NCBI GenBank assembly: GCA_963716095.1
Contig: CAVQSV010000007.1
Coordinates: forward strand, 1 to 64,000
Source: Sva-07 sp963716095
GTDB lineage: Bacteria > Actinomycetota > Acidimicrobiia > Acidimicrobiales > Ilumatobacteraceae
Reading direction: 5' to 3'
Length of the DNA: 64,000 nucleotides
The translations under genes were made by a program, and so were the position numbers. Of the stretch, positions 28,567-39,321 are shown piece after piece; within the stretch, counting starts at the first letter, position 1; every line of letters begins with the position of its first letter. The notes beneath the pieces are model-generated. The model was not told the origin of the DNA. It did no database searches and saw nothing but the letters and a program-made list of their open reading frames with translations.

Positions 28567-29472
28567 TTCGACGGCGATGGTGCGGACGGCGTCGGCGTGG
28601 ACGATCGCGTCGATCGGTGACAACGTGGCGCCGAGTTCGACGATGAACGCGACGCCGTCGGCGGGGCGGAACTCGTTGCGAGCCCAGGTCGCGGCGATAC
28701 CCGTGTAGGTCCCGCCCGTGATCTGGCCCATCGGGAGACCGGTGAGCTGCGCGTAGCGCTCGCGGACCCGGCCTTCGCGGCCCTGCGACGGATTCACCAC
28801 GAACAGATCCTGGTGATACCAGACCGTGATGTCGGGCTGCAGTTGGGTCATCAAGTTGATGATCGCCTGGGTCTCGGGTTCGCTCGCCGGACCGATGCCC
28901 GCGTACTGCGAGTCGCCGGGCACGCCGATCGGGCCCCAGTTGTACGGGAAGTTCCGGTTCAGGTCGACACCGTTGGCGTTGCCGCGCTGCTGGGCCGCTC
29001 GACCGTCGGGGTTCATCGACTCGACGATCCACAACTCGACGCCGTCGGGGACCGGTTCGGCTCGGAGTTCGTCGACGATGGCGACACCGGCATCTTCGTT
29101 GCCGTGGATCACGCCGATCACCAGGACCCGTCGCCCACCGACGGTGCCGGAGCGCTCCGCCACGATCGGTCGCCCGCCCGCCGAGAACCCGAGTCCGACC
29201 TGCGCTGCGGTGAGGTCGAGCAGACCCGGCGTCGTCGGGATCGGCAGCGTCGTGGTGGTCGTGGTCGTCGTGGTGGTCGTGGTGGTCGTCGTGGTGGTTG
29301 TGGTGGTTGTTGTCGTCTCGGGAATCGTGGTCGTGCTGGCACCAGTCGACGGAGCCGTTGGTGCCGTGGTGGCAGCCTGCACCTGCCCCGTCGCGGCGTC
29401 CTGCGATCCGCATGCGACCGCGATCAACGCCATCGAGATGACCAGCGCTACGGTCCAGGTTGATCGCTTCAC
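28561..29472 (-). CDS. M14 zinc carboxypeptidase lipoprotein with poly-Thr linker
   Basis: An exported, lipid-anchored peptidase of 303 residues. The signal peptide ends at the lipobox IAVAC. A linker with about 24 Thr in a row (mixed ACC/ACG/ACA codons, 29243-29320) leads to the catalytic domain. Zinc ligands are in VIHGNEDAG (HxxE) and WYHQ; the substrate-binding Arg region is DLNRNF after NPDG, and the catalytic Glu is in FIVELGA. All key M14 residues are present, so it should be active. Start is GTG at 29472. Only 44 bp separate it from the divergent cytochrome gene. Confidence 0.85.
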   Translation of the reverse strand: MKRSTWTVALVISMALIAVACGSQDAATGQVQAATTAPTAPSTGASTTTIPETTTTTTTTTTTTTTTTTTTTTTTLPIPTTPGLLDLTAAQVGLGFSAGGRPIVAERSGTVGGRRVLVIGVIHGNEDAGVAIVDELRAEPVPDGVELWIVESMNPDGRAAQQRGNANGVDLNRNFPYNWGPIGVPGDSQYAGIGPASEPETQAIINLMTQLQPDITVWYHQDLFVVNPSQGREGRVRERYAQLTGLPMGQITGGTYTGIAATWARNEFRPADGVAFIVELGATLSPIDAIVHADAVRTIAVEG

Positions 29473-29516
29473 GGTGGTCGACGGTAGCGGACCATGTGGA
29501 TGGCAGACTGGAGCCC

Positions 29517-29888
29517 ATGCGCGTCGTGGGCGTTCGGCTCCTCCTCGGCACCGGGATCACCCTCGTGTTGGCAGCAACTGCTGCTGCGTGCGGGGCCGAT
29601 GGGCCGACCACCGAACTCGAGCGTGGCGAGGCCATCTACGCCGCCAACTGCGCCCAGTGTCACGGTGGCGATCTCGACGGGTCCGATCGGGGGCCTTCGC
29701 TGCTCGATCCGATCTATGGACCCGACCAGCTCAGCGATGTCGAGTTCGTCGACGCGGTCCGCAACGGGGTCGAGGAACGCCTCTGGGACTTCGGCGACAT
29801 GCCGGGCAACGGCTCGTACTCCGACGCTCAGGTCGACGCGATCATCGCGTTCGTTCGCGCCCAGCAGGTCGGCGAGCCGGTCGGCTGA
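29517..29888 (+). CDS. lipid-anchored mono-haem cytochrome c
   Basis: A 123-residue lipoprotein with a signal peptide ending ATAAAC and one haem site CAQCH. The axial Met is likely in DFGDMPGNG. The size and the C-terminal AQVDAIIAFVRAQQ helix match class I cytochrome c domains. It probably shuttles electrons on the outer face of the membrane; the partner is not in this window. ATG at 29517 was preferred to the upstream in-frame ATG because it directly precedes the signal peptide. Confidence 0.85.
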   Translation: MRVVGVRLLLGTGITLVLAATAAACGADGPTTELERGEAIYAANCAQCHGGDLDGSDRGPSLLDPIYGPDQLSDVEFVDAVRNGVEERLWDFGDMPGNGSYSDAQVDAIIAFVRAQQVGEPVG

Positions 29889-29903
29889 CCGGTTTCGGTG
29901 GAT

Positions 29904-30260
29904 CTACGCCGGCGCGTTGCGGGCCAGGCGAGCCTCGCGGAACGACTGCACTGCCAACACGAGATAGCCGGCACACAGCACGATCGTGGCGATCTGGGCG
30001 ATCAGCGCCCAGCCCTCGGCACCTCGGCCGATCGCAGAGCCGAGGCTGCCCAGGATGGCGATCAGTGCGAGCGCGGCCGAGGCGTGCATGAGGTGATGAT
30101 TGAGGTCGGGTTTCGCGCGGGCGAGCGCTCCGAGCACGACGAACACCACACCGATGAAGGCGGGAATGAGCGAGGTCGCGCTGCCCGAGTCGGAAGCGAT
30201 CGTGACGATCACTCCGACGACGATCAGCGCCGCACCGAGCGAGAGGGTCTTGGTAGCCAC
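29904..30260 (-). CDS. small four-helix membrane protein
   Basis: A 118-residue hydrophobic protein with four predicted membrane helices (LGAALIVVGVIVTIA, LIPAFIGVVFVVLGALA, ALALIAILGSLGS, IATIVLCAGYLVLAVQ). It begins at a GTG and has no recognised motif. Similar short membrane proteins are common near actinobacterial housekeeping genes. It lies between the cytochrome and SpeE-like genes and shares strand with the latter. Confidence 0.65.
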   Translation of the reverse strand: MATKTLSLGAALIVVGVIVTIASDSGSATSLIPAFIGVVFVVLGALARAKPDLNHHLMHASAALALIAILGSLGSAIGRGAEGWALIAQIATIVLCAGYLVLAVQSFREARLARNAPA

Positions 30261-30316
30261 CCCGTCAGTGTGACGTCGTCGACGTCGGCGCGCACCCTGG
30301 TCGCCGCGGAAGTTGG

Positions 30317-31819
30317 TCAGCTGACTGCGGTGAGGAGTTGATCGACCGGGGCGAAGTCGTCGGTGAGCACGTCCGCGCCGTCGGTGAAGGCATCGAGGTC
30401 GTCCACGAAACGCCCTCCGTCCGGGTCGAAGTGGCTGCGATCGATCGGGGAGTCGGAGGCCACGATCACGGAGTTGCCCAGCCGGCCTTCGGCGGCACGT
30501 GCGCCCAGCACGACCTCGACGTGCGCAAAGACCGAAGCGACCGTGGCCGCCTCGGCGCGGAGGAAGTCGAGTCCGGCGCCGTCGATCACGTTGAGGGCGT
30601 ACATGCCGCCAGGGCGAACGACCCGCGCAACGTCGTCCACGAACTCCTGTGTGGCGAGATGCCACGGCACCGCCCGGCTTCCGAAGGCGTCGCCGAGCAC
30701 GACGTCGACGCTGGCATCGGGCACATCGGCCAGCGAGAGGCGGGCGTCGCCGGCGATCACGTCCAGGCCGGTGCCGGGCCCGGTCGATCGATCGAACTCG
30801 TCGACGACGAGATCGATCAGCTCGTCGTCGATCTCGAACACCGTCTGATCACTTCCCGGTCGAGTCGTCTGCGTCCACGTCGGCACCGTCAACGCCCCAC
30901 CTCCGATGTGGACCAGGCGCAGCGGCTCGTCGCGATCGTCATCGGAGCCGACGGCATCGATTGCCTCGGTCAGCCGGCGGGTGTACCAGAAGTCGAGGTA
31001 GGTCGGATCGTCGAGATCGACGTAGCTGTGGCGAAGATCATCGAGCACCAGGACTCGCCCGCCGGCACGTTCGTCGTCGACTTCGATCGACACGCAGTAG
31101 TAGGCGGTTTCGCTGTCGCATTGGCTGCCGAGCGCCGTCGCCGCCACGAGGGCCACGCCGGCAAACGCCGACACCGACAGCATCTCGGTGCGCGCCGACT
31201 GGCGAAGCGGTCTCGGGAACGCCAGCCAGAGGGCCAGTCCGCTCACGACGAGCACGACGCCGACCGAGATGATGATCGTGGTCACCGCTGCGATCGCCAC
31301 CAGCACGAAGCCGGTCATGAAGGTGGCGACGATTGCCCCCGCAGTGCCATACGCCGAGAGGCGGCCGACGGTGGCGCCGGTGGAGCCGAGATCGCGCAAC
31401 TGCAGCTTGACGACGGCAGGGGGCACTGCGCTCAGCACGGTTGCCGACGGCAGGAACCCGATGGCTGTCAGCGTCAGCGTGCCGCCGATGCTCGCTGCTC
31501 CGCCGGCGCTGCCCAGCGCGCGAACCGTGGGCACCGTGGCGATCGCCAGCGCGCCGCCGATCACCAGCAGCGCAGGGATCAGGCGTCGGGGATCGACCCG
31601 ATCGGCGGCGATGCCGCCCAGCCAGGCGCCGACCGCGATCCCGGCCAGCACGGTGCCGATGATGCCGGTGTAGGTCTCGAGACTCACCCCGACGTACGGC
31701 GCCAAGAGACGACCGGCGAGGATCTCCAGGACGAGGATGGCTGCGGAGGTCCCGACCACCAGAGCGATGGCGAGCCAGCCGGGCAGTGGCGAGTGTTCGC
31801 TGCGCGATGGGGGAGCCAC
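30317..31819 (-). CDS. membrane-anchored spermidine synthase-like protein
   Basis: A 500-residue fusion of an N-terminal multi-helix membrane half (LAIALVVGTSAAILVLEILAGRLLAPYVG onward, about 7 helices) with a C-terminal SpeE-like Rossmann domain. The latter has RLVHIGGGALTVPTW, FEIDDELIDLV and DVVLGDAFGSRAVPWHL. Such fused proteins are annotated as spermidine synthases, but many lack the aminopropyl-acceptor residues, so polyamine synthesis is not certain. GTG at 31819 was chosen; it follows the DUF2237 stop by about 10 bp, so the two genes are probably co-transcribed. Confidence 0.75.
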   Translation of the reverse strand: MAPPSRSEHSPLPGWLAIALVVGTSAAILVLEILAGRLLAPYVGVSLETYTGIIGTVLAGIAVGAWLGGIAADRVDPRRLIPALLVIGGALAIATVPTVRALGSAGGAASIGGTLTLTAIGFLPSATVLSAVPPAVVKLQLRDLGSTGATVGRLSAYGTAGAIVATFMTGFVLVAIAAVTTIIISVGVVLVVSGLALWLAFPRPLRQSARTEMLSVSAFAGVALVAATALGSQCDSETAYYCVSIEVDDERAGGRVLVLDDLRHSYVDLDDPTYLDFWYTRRLTEAIDAVGSDDDRDEPLRLVHIGGGALTVPTWTQTTRPGSDQTVFEIDDELIDLVVDEFDRSTGPGTGLDVIAGDARLSLADVPDASVDVVLGDAFGSRAVPWHLATQEFVDDVARVVRPGGMYALNVIDGAGLDFLRAEAATVASVFAHVEVVLGARAAEGRLGNSVIVASDSPIDRSHFDPDGGRFVDDLDAFTDGADVLTDDFAPVDQLLTAVS

Positions 31820-31829
31820 GGATCGGGCG

Positions 31830-32231
31830 TCAGCTCGTGATCGCGTGAGCGCGCAGGTCGGCGAGATCGATGTACTCCAGGGTCGACATGTGCGTCGCTT
31901 CGAGGATGACGGCGCAGGCGTGTCCGGCGTCGAGTGCCTCTTTCCAGCGAGCGGCGCACACGCACCACCGGTCGCCGGGGGACAGGCCCGCGAAGCCGTA
32001 CTGGGGCATCGGCGTACTGAGGTCGTTTCCCTGCGATTTCGAGTACTCGAGGAAGTCAGCCGTGAGCCTGCAGCACACGGTGTGCATGCCGGGGTCGTCG
32101 CCACGGTTCTCGCAACAGCCGGTGCGGTGGTACCCGGTCATCGGGTCGTACGAGCAGGGCAGCAATTCCGTGCCGAGCACGTTCTGTTGCCCTGGCGTCA
32201 GCGGCGGGCGGATGTCGGATTCTTCAGACAT
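31830..32231 (-). CDS. DUF2237 family protein
   Basis: A 133-residue protein with the complete DUF2237 signature: QNVLGTELLPCSYDPMTGY, HTVCCRLTADFLEYSKSQGN, and PGDRWCVCAARWKEAL. Many Cys residues are conserved, but no activity is known for the family. The ATG at 32231 overlaps the end of the VIT transporter gene by 8 bp, so the VIT, DUF2237 and SpeE-like genes form an operon-like block on the minus strand. Confidence 0.85.
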   Translation of the reverse strand: MSEESDIRPPLTPGQQNVLGTELLPCSYDPMTGYHRTGCCENRGDDPGMHTVCCRLTADFLEYSKSQGNDLSTPMPQYGFAGLSPGDRWCVCAARWKEALDAGHACAVILEATHMSTLEYIDLADLRAHAITS

Positions 32232-32961
32232 TGACGCCGACCAGTTCACCGATGCTGTACGTGACCGCACAGGCCACCAACACGATCATCACCTGACGGG
32301 CCACCGACTTCGCGATCGACCGTTCGGCCAAGCGTCCGATCGCAGCACCCACGAACGCAGCCATCACGACACCGATGGTGACCGAGATCGCTGCCGGAGC
32401 GAACCCGGTGGCGCCGGTGAACCAGGGGATCACCGGCAGGAGCGCACCGAACAGGAAGCACACGAGCGAGATCGCGGCCGCATTGAACGCCGAGGGCAGG
32501 TCGTGCGGGTCGACACCGAGTTCTTCGCGAGTGTGCACCCGCAGCGCGACGTCGGGCGAAGCCATGACGTCTTCAGCCGCGGCGCGTGCGGTCTCGGGTG
32601 CGATGCCATGGTCTTCGTACATCGCAGCGAGCTCGGCGGTCTCAGCGACCGCGTTGCGGGCGAGTTCGCGCCGTTCCACCGCGACTTCTCGTTCGACCAT
32701 CTCGTTCTGGGCGGAGACGCTGATCCACTCGCCTGCCGCCATCGAGATCCCGCCGGCGATTGCCCCCGCCAGCCCGGCGAGGCGGACGATCGAGGAGTCG
32801 ACGCCCGAACCGGCGAAACCGAGGATCAGCGAGACGTTCGACACCAACCCGTCGTTGATTCCGAACACTGCGGCTCGGGCAAGCCCTCCGGAAACCGGGC
32901 GGTGGCCGCCGTGCAATTCGGGCTTGGGAAGATCCTTCGGCGAGAGATCTGGTCGAGTCAT
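32224..32961 (-). CDS. VIT1/CCC1-family membrane transporter
   Basis: A 245-residue transporter of the vacuolar iron transporter family, expected to move Fe(II) or Mn(II) out of the cytoplasm. The first helices carry GLARAAVFGINDGLVSNVSLILGFAG and GGISMAAGEWISVSAQNEM, the family's most conserved strings. A charged cytoplasmic helix pair follows, then three C-terminal helices. The metal is inferred from the family. Confidence 0.85.
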   Translation of the reverse strand: MTRPDLSPKDLPKPELHGGHRPVSGGLARAAVFGINDGLVSNVSLILGFAGSGVDSSIVRLAGLAGAIAGGISMAAGEWISVSAQNEMVEREVAVERRELARNAVAETAELAAMYEDHGIAPETARAAAEDVMASPDVALRVHTREELGVDPHDLPSAFNAAAISLVCFLFGALLPVIPWFTGATGFAPAAISVTIGVVMAAFVGAAIGRLAERSIAKSVARQVMIVLVACAVTYSIGELVGVNV

Positions 32962-33091
32962 CACTGTGAACGCTAGCCGTCGGTGGGTGTCACGCGTCCA
33001 GGGGTGCTCGACGCAGATCTGCAGGTGTTCGGAACGGGCGCGGTCCGCGACTACGTTGAGCTTCAGGCCGTTCGATCCCGGCCGGGACCCC

Positions 33092-36000
33092 ATGAGTGCT
33101 CACAACGACGTGGCCGAAATCATCGAGAGCTTGCGAACGATCGCAGGTGAACGGCGACCCACCGACGGCCTGCTCCAAGAGTTCCTGGGCGTGTACTACA
33201 GCGACGTTCCGAGCGACGACGCCGATGCGCGGCGGCTGAACGCCGCGTACGCAGCGGCGGTCGCCCATCTCGAACTCGGGCGCACTCGGCGGCGAGACCA
33301 AACACTCGTCCAGGTGCTGTCGCCCGACCTCGAACGTGATGGCTGGGAGACCGACCGCACGATCTTGATGTTCGTCACCGACGATGCACCGTTTCTCGTC
33401 GACACCGTCCGGATGGTGCTCGACGAGTATCGACTCGGCATCCATCTCCTGGTGCATCCGATGCTCTCGGTGCGACGCAACGATCGTCACGAGCTGACCG
33501 CCGTCGATGCAGCCGACGGTCGGGTCGAGGCCTGGACCCTGATCGAGTTGGACCGCTGTGTTCCCGAGGACCGTATGCGGCTCGAGGCCGATGTGCGCGC
33601 GCGGCGATCGACGACGTGCAATCGGTTGTTCGCGACTTCGCACCGATGCGTGAACGGCTTCGCAGCGTCGACGTCGACGACCCACTGCTTCGATGGCTCG
33701 CCGACGACAACTTCATCTTCCTCGGCTCGGCCATCTACGACCGTGCTCCCGATGGTCTCCGGGTACAGCCCGACAGCCTGCTCGGTGAGTGCCGCTCCGG
33801 CCGGTTCGACCCGGAGTGGATCGATCCGCCGCCACATCCTGGCAACGACCCGGTGGTGATCGCTCGGACCGATGCGGTCGCCACGGTGCACCGGCGAGCT
33901 CGTATGACGTCGATCGCGGTTCGTGCACCGGATGGCGAGCTCGAGACCCGCTTCGTCGGGCTCCTCGGCAGCGCTGCATATCGCCAGAGCGTGTTTGCCA
34001 TCCCAGTGGTCGGCCGGCGAGCCGATCAGGTCGTCGAGCGCGTCGGAGCAGCGACGGAGAGCCACACCGGCCGCGCGGTGCGCAACGTGATCGAGACGCT
34101 CCCGCGCGACGTCGTGTTCGAGGCGGGTCTCGACGAATTGGCTGATCTGGTCGGTGCGATCGTCGGGCTGCAGGAACGCCGCATCGTGCGGGTGTTCGAC
34201 GTCTGCGAGCCGGTCGGGCCGTGGACCACAGTGCTCGCCTACGTTCCGCAGTCACGCTTCACCGCAGCGCTGCCCGATCTGGTCGCTGCGTTGGTCTCGG
34301 AGTACTACGAGGGCGAGGTACGCGATCTGGCGACGTTGGTGGGATCGAGTTCGCTCGCTCGCATTTCGATGACGGTGCGATCCGGGCGTCTCGACGACGC
34401 CAGCCGACTCGTCGGCTCGATCGACCGTGCGTCGCGAACGTGGGGAGAACGGGCGCTGGACGCGCTGGTCGACCTGCTCGGCGAAGTCGAAGGTCATCGG
34501 ATCTGGGCCGTCGTCGGCCCGACGGTTCCTGCCGACTACGAGGCCCGGGTTCGCCCCGATGCAGCCGTCGGCGACCTCGTCAAAGTTGCCGAGATGCTGT
34601 TGGGGTCCAGCGAGATTCTCACGTCGTTCGGCCGATCGATCGACGCGATCGACGGCGAGTGGCGCTTCCGGGTGTTCCTCCGAGACCGCCCGGTGACGAT
34701 CGCCGAACTCGTCCCGGTGCTCGAGCACCTCGGCCTGTCACCGCTCGACGAGCATCCGTCGGTGTTCGTCGGGGACACCACGACGGTCCACCTCGACGAC
34801 ATCGGTGTGCGTGGCCCTGCCCATCAGATCTCGGATGCGCAGCATGCGGAGGTGCAGCACGCCTTCGTCGACTTGATGACTGGTGTGACCGAGCCCGACG
34901 GTCTCAATCGCCTGGTGCTCTCCGCCGGACTCGGACGCCGTCAGATTGCGGTGCTTCGCCTCTACAACCGCTATCTCCGTCAGGCATCGTTCCCGTTCAG
35001 TGCCAGCTACGTCGAGCAGGCGGTGGTCCGACACCCGGAGATCGCCCGAGCGCTCGTCGAACTCTTCGACACCCGGCTCGATCCCCGGCGAACCGACTTC
35101 GAGACCGACGATGATCGGTGGGCGGCAGTCGAGCGTTGTCGAGCAGCGTTGGCCACGTTGCTCGATGCGGTTCCATCGCTCGACGACGATCGGATCTGTC
35201 GAGCGTTCCTCACGCTGATCGATGCGACCGACCGCACCAACGCCTTCCTCGGACGGTCGGAGATCTCGGTCAAACTGCGGCCGCACGACGTCGGGTTCCT
35301 TCCGGAGCCTCGACCCGACTTCGAGATCTTCGTGTGTTCACCGTTCGTCGAAGGTGTCCATCTTCGCGGTGGACGCATCGCCCGGGGCGGCCTGCGTTGG
35401 AGCGACCGACCCGAAGACTTCCGCACCGAAGTGCTCGGTCTGGTCAAGGCCCAGATGGTCAAGAACGCGGTGATCGTGCCGTACGGTGCGAAGGGCGGAT
35501 TCGTCATCAAGTCGCGGACCGCCGACGCGGCCGATCGCGACGCGGTGCGAGCGGAGGGGATCGATCGGTATCGGCGCTTCCTGCGAGGGCTGCTCGACAT
35601 CACCGACAACGTCGTGGGAACTGCGATCGTGCATCCACCCGATGTCGTGATCCACGATGGGCCCGACCCGTATCTCGTGGTCGCAGCCGACAAGGGCACG
35701 GCCACATTCAGCGACATCGCCAACGAACTCGCTGCCGAGTACGACTTCTGGCTCGGTGACGGCTTCGCCTCGGGCGGCAGCAACGGCTACGACCACAAGG
35801 CGATGGGCATCACGGCGCGCGGCGCATGGGAGAGCGTGCGCCGTCACGCTCGGGTGATCGGCAAGGACGTCGACACCGACGAACTCACGGTGGTCGGTAT
35901 CGGCGACATGTCCGGCGACGTCTTCGGCAACGGCATGTTGCTGTCGGAACACCTCCAGCTGGTCGGCGCCTTCGACCACCGACACGTGTTCCTCGATCCG

Positions 36001-37818
36001 AACCCCGACCCTGCATCGTCGTATGCGGAACGCCGCCGGCTCTTCGAACTCCCGCGATCGAGTTGGGCCGACTACGACAGCCGTCTGCTCTCTGCCGGTG
36101 GCGGGGTGCACTCTCGCCAGCTCAAGGCGATCGCGATCACCCCGGAAGTGCGCGAGGTCCTCGACCTCGAACCCTCGGTGACGTCGATGCGACCGGACGA
36201 CTTGATCTCGGCGATGTTGCGCGCGCCGGTCGATCTGCTGTGGAACGGGGGTATCGGCACCTACGTGAAGGCGTCGAACGAGAGTCACGCCGACGTCGGT
36301 GACCGAGCGAATGATTCGTTGCGCGTCGACGGGATCGACCTTCGTTGCCGGATCGTGGGTGAGGGTGGCAACCTCGGGCTCACGCAGCTCGCCCGAGCCG
36401 AGTACGCGATCAGCGGTGGGCTGATCTACACCGATGCGATCGACAACTCTGCCGGCGTCGACTGCAGCGACCACGAGGTCAACATCAAGATCGTGCTCGA
36501 CCAACTCGTGCGCGACGGCGAGCTCACCGTCAAGCAACGCAACGAACTGCTGGTCGAGATGACCGACGAGGTGGCTCGTCTGGTGCTCGACGACAACCGG
36601 GCCCAAACGCTGGCGCTGATGATCGCCCGAACGCAGTCGCTGTCGATGGTCAACGTGCATGCTCGGTATCTCGACACGCTGGAAGCCGATGGGTACCTCG
36701 ACCGCGACCTCGAGTTTCTGCCATCCGACAAACAGATCGCCGAACGGCAGAGCACAGGGAGTGGTCTGCGGGCCCCGGAGTTCGCGGTGATGATCGCGTA
36801 CACGAAGAACGCCAGCGTCGCCGAGCTCCTCGAGTCCGACCTCCCGGACGAGCCTGCACTGGAACCCGACCTCCTCGAGTACTTCCCCGTCGAGCTGCGC
36901 GATCGGTTCCCCGACTCGATCCGGTCGCACCGTCTCCGCCGGGAAATCGTGGCGACGAGCGTCATCAACAACATGGTCAACCTGGCAGGGATCTCGTTCG
37001 ACCATCGAATGACCGAGGACTCCGGAGCGTCGGTGTCCGACGTTGCCAGGGCGTTCGTCGCGTCTCGTGAGATCTTCGGCTTTGCCGACATCTGGCGCGA
37101 GATCGATGCGCTCGGGAGCAGCGTGGCTCTGGACACACAGATCTCGCTGTTCCTCGATGCCCGGCGCATGGCCGAACGCGGCACGGTGTGGTTACTGCGC
37201 CACCGCCGCCCGCCGCTCGACATCCTCGACGCGGTGGCGACGTTCTCCGCCGGGTTGGCCTTCCTGTCCGAGTCGCTCGACGGGGTGGTGAGTGGACGGG
37301 TAGCGGCCGAGCTCGAACGCGTCGTCCGCGACCGGGTGGGGGCCGGAGTCCCGCTCGGCCTCGCCGAACGCTCCGCTCGATGGCTGTGGCTGCACACCGG
37401 GTTCGACATCGTCGAGATCGCCCATACCGAGGCACGCAACGTTGCCGATGCCGCCACGGCGTACTGGGCGACGTTCGACGCGTTCGACCTCGGCTGGTTG
37501 TGGGACGGCGTCGGCAACCTGCCGAGATCGGACCGCTGGCAGGAGCAAGCGCGTTCGGCGATCCGAGACGATCTGACGACGGTGCTCGCCGACCTGACCC
37601 GCAACGTGATGCGGGCCGCAGACGGTTCGCCCACCGCGTGGATCGAAGCCAACGAGCGAGCCGTCGGTCGGGCCCTTGCCATGCACACCGAGATTCGTCG
37701 AGCCGAGAGCTTCGACTTGACCACATTGTCGGTGGCGTTGCGCCAGCTCCGGAATCTCACGATCACCGCGGCTGCTGCAGCCGGTCCCGTCGACGATGTC
37801 TTGCCGAAGTCTTGTTGA
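33092..37818 (+). CDS. gdh: NAD-specific glutamate dehydrogenase, large type (one frameshift)
   Basis: Catabolic enzyme converting glutamate to 2-oxoglutarate and ammonia with NAD+. About 1,575 residues place it in the giant Bac_GDH class. N-terminal ACT-like regions (LVQVLSPDLERDGWETDRTI) lead to the catalytic core with GRIARGGLRWSDRPEDFRTE, VLGLVKAQMVKNAVIVPYGAKGG and WNGGIGTYVKAS. One frame change near 33600, inside the gcgcgcgcggcg run, separates the first 170 residues from the rest and is likely a sequencing indel. The downstream gltX and Glu/Gln tRNAs make a glutamate-themed cluster. Confidence 0.9.
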
Positions 37819-37887
37819 AGACTTGGCTACCACTTGTCGAAGAACACCCTTCGGGAAGATCCGTCGACGGGTAGCGTCAATGTCGTC

Positions 37888-39321
37888 ATGTCGTCGGGTC
37901 CTCGCTTCCGTTTCGCTCCGTCGCCGACGGGCTCGTTCCACGTCGGCGGAGCCCGAACCGCGCTGCAGAACTGGGCGCTCGCTCGCCGACTGGGTGGCAC
38001 GTTCGTGCTGCGGATCGAGGACACCGACGAGGCGAGGAACCGACCCGAGTGGACGCAGGGAATCATCGATGCGCTGGCGTGGATCGGCATTTCGGCCGAC
38101 GACCCGCACTTCGAGGGCCCGCACTTCCAGAGCGAGTTCGCTGACGCCCACATCGCTGCTGCTCGCAAGCTCCATGACGACGGCCACGCCTACTACTGCG
38201 ACCTGACCGGCGAACAGATCCAGCAGCGGAGCAAGGAACTCGGGCTCAGCGGCTACGACGGCCACTCGCGCGACCGGGGGCTCGAACCGGCGCCCGGCAG
38301 GGTGTTGCGGTTCCGCGTCCCGGAGGGCACCACGGTGGTCAGCGATCTCGTCCGCGGTGACGTGGCCTTCGAGAACGACACGATCGAAGACTTCGTGCTG
38401 CTGCGCGGCAACGGCACGCCGGTGTTCCTGCTGGCCAACGTCGTCGACGACATCGAGATGGCGATCACCGACGTCGTGCGCGCCGAGGAGCACCTTCCCA
38501 ACACGCCCAAGCAGCAGATGCTCTGGGAGGCGTTGGGTCAGCAGCCACCGCGATGGGCTCACGTTCCGGTCCTGGTCAACGAGCAACGCAAGAAGCTCTC
38601 GAAGCGACGCGACAAGGTCGCGCTCGAGCAGTACCGCGACGACGGCTATCTCGCCGACGCCATGGTCAACTACCTGATGACGTTGGGTTGGACGCCGCCT
38701 GGGGCGGAAGCCGCTGGGAGCGAGATCGTGTCGTGGGACGAGATCGAAGCGGCGTTCCGACTCGAGGACGTCACGCACTCACCAGCGTTCTTCGATGTCA
38801 AGAAGTTGGCCGCTTTCAACGGCGACTACATCCGACAGATGCCGCTCGCCGAGTTCATCGAACGAGCCGACGCCGAACTGCCGGCTGACTGGGATCGTCC
38901 CCGATTCGCAGCGATCGCACCGCACATCCAGGAGCGCCTGACCACGCTGAACGAGGTGCCGGACAAGGTCGACTTCCTGTTCTGGCCCGACGGTCAACCG
39001 ATCGACTACGAACCGGCGTCGTGGGACAAAGCATTCAAACCCGAGTGGTCGGTACCGCTGCTGGCCGATGTGATCGCGGTCTACCGCACGGCCCCGTGGA
39101 CGGCCGACGACCTCAAGGCGGCGCTCGAATCGGCCATGGAGTCGTATTCGATCAAGTTGGGCAAGGCGCAGGCGCCGGTTCGAGTCGCCGTCACCGGCCG
39201 GGCGGTCGGCCCGCCGCTGTTCGAATCGCTCGAAGTGCTCGGTCGAGAGGAGACGCTTCGTCGCCTGTCCGCTGCCCTCGACATCGCCTCGGGTGGTGAG
39301 ACGCCGGCTTCCGGACGGTGA
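37888..39321 (+). CDS. gltX: glutamyl-tRNA synthetase
   Basis: Class I synthetase of 477 residues. The HIGH-type motif is FAPSPTGSFHVGGART, the ERxDT-like segment is LRIEDTDEARN, and the KMSKS-type loop is RKKLSKRRDK. It charges tRNA-Glu; in bacteria without GlnRS it also misacylates tRNA-Gln, but GlnRS absence cannot be judged here. The ATG at 37888 avoids an upstream extension that overlaps the region after gdh. It lies next to the only Glu and Gln tRNA genes in the window. Confidence 0.93.
   Translation: MSSGPRFRFAPSPTGSFHVGGARTALQNWALARRLGGTFVLRIEDTDEARNRPEWTQGIIDALAWIGISADDPHFEGPHFQSEFADAHIAAARKLHDDGHAYYCDLTGEQIQQRSKELGLSGYDGHSRDRGLEPAPGRVLRFRVPEGTTVVSDLVRGDVAFENDTIEDFVLLRGNGTPVFLLANVVDDIEMAITDVVRAEEHLPNTPKQQMLWEALGQQPPRWAHVPVLVNEQRKKLSKRRDKVALEQYRDDGYLADAMVNYLMTLGWTPPGAEAAGSEIVSWDEIEAAFRLEDVTHSPAFFDVKKLAAFNGDYIRQMPLAEFIERADAELPADWDRPRFAAIAPHIQERLTTLNEVPDKVDFLFWPDGQPIDYEPASWDKAFKPEWSVPLLADVIAVYRTAPWTADDLKAALESAMESYSIKLGKAQAPVRVAVTGRAVGPPLFESLEVLGREETLRRLSAALDIASGGETPASGR

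Noticed and set aside
27344..29635. 763-codon minus-strand open frame
   Set aside because: Runs antisense to the GH13 and dehalogenase genes and through a shifted frame of the M14 peptidase; low-complexity Arg/His content typical of shadow frames.
35338..37005. 555-codon minus-strand open frame
   Set aside because: Antisense shadow of the NAD-GDH gene.
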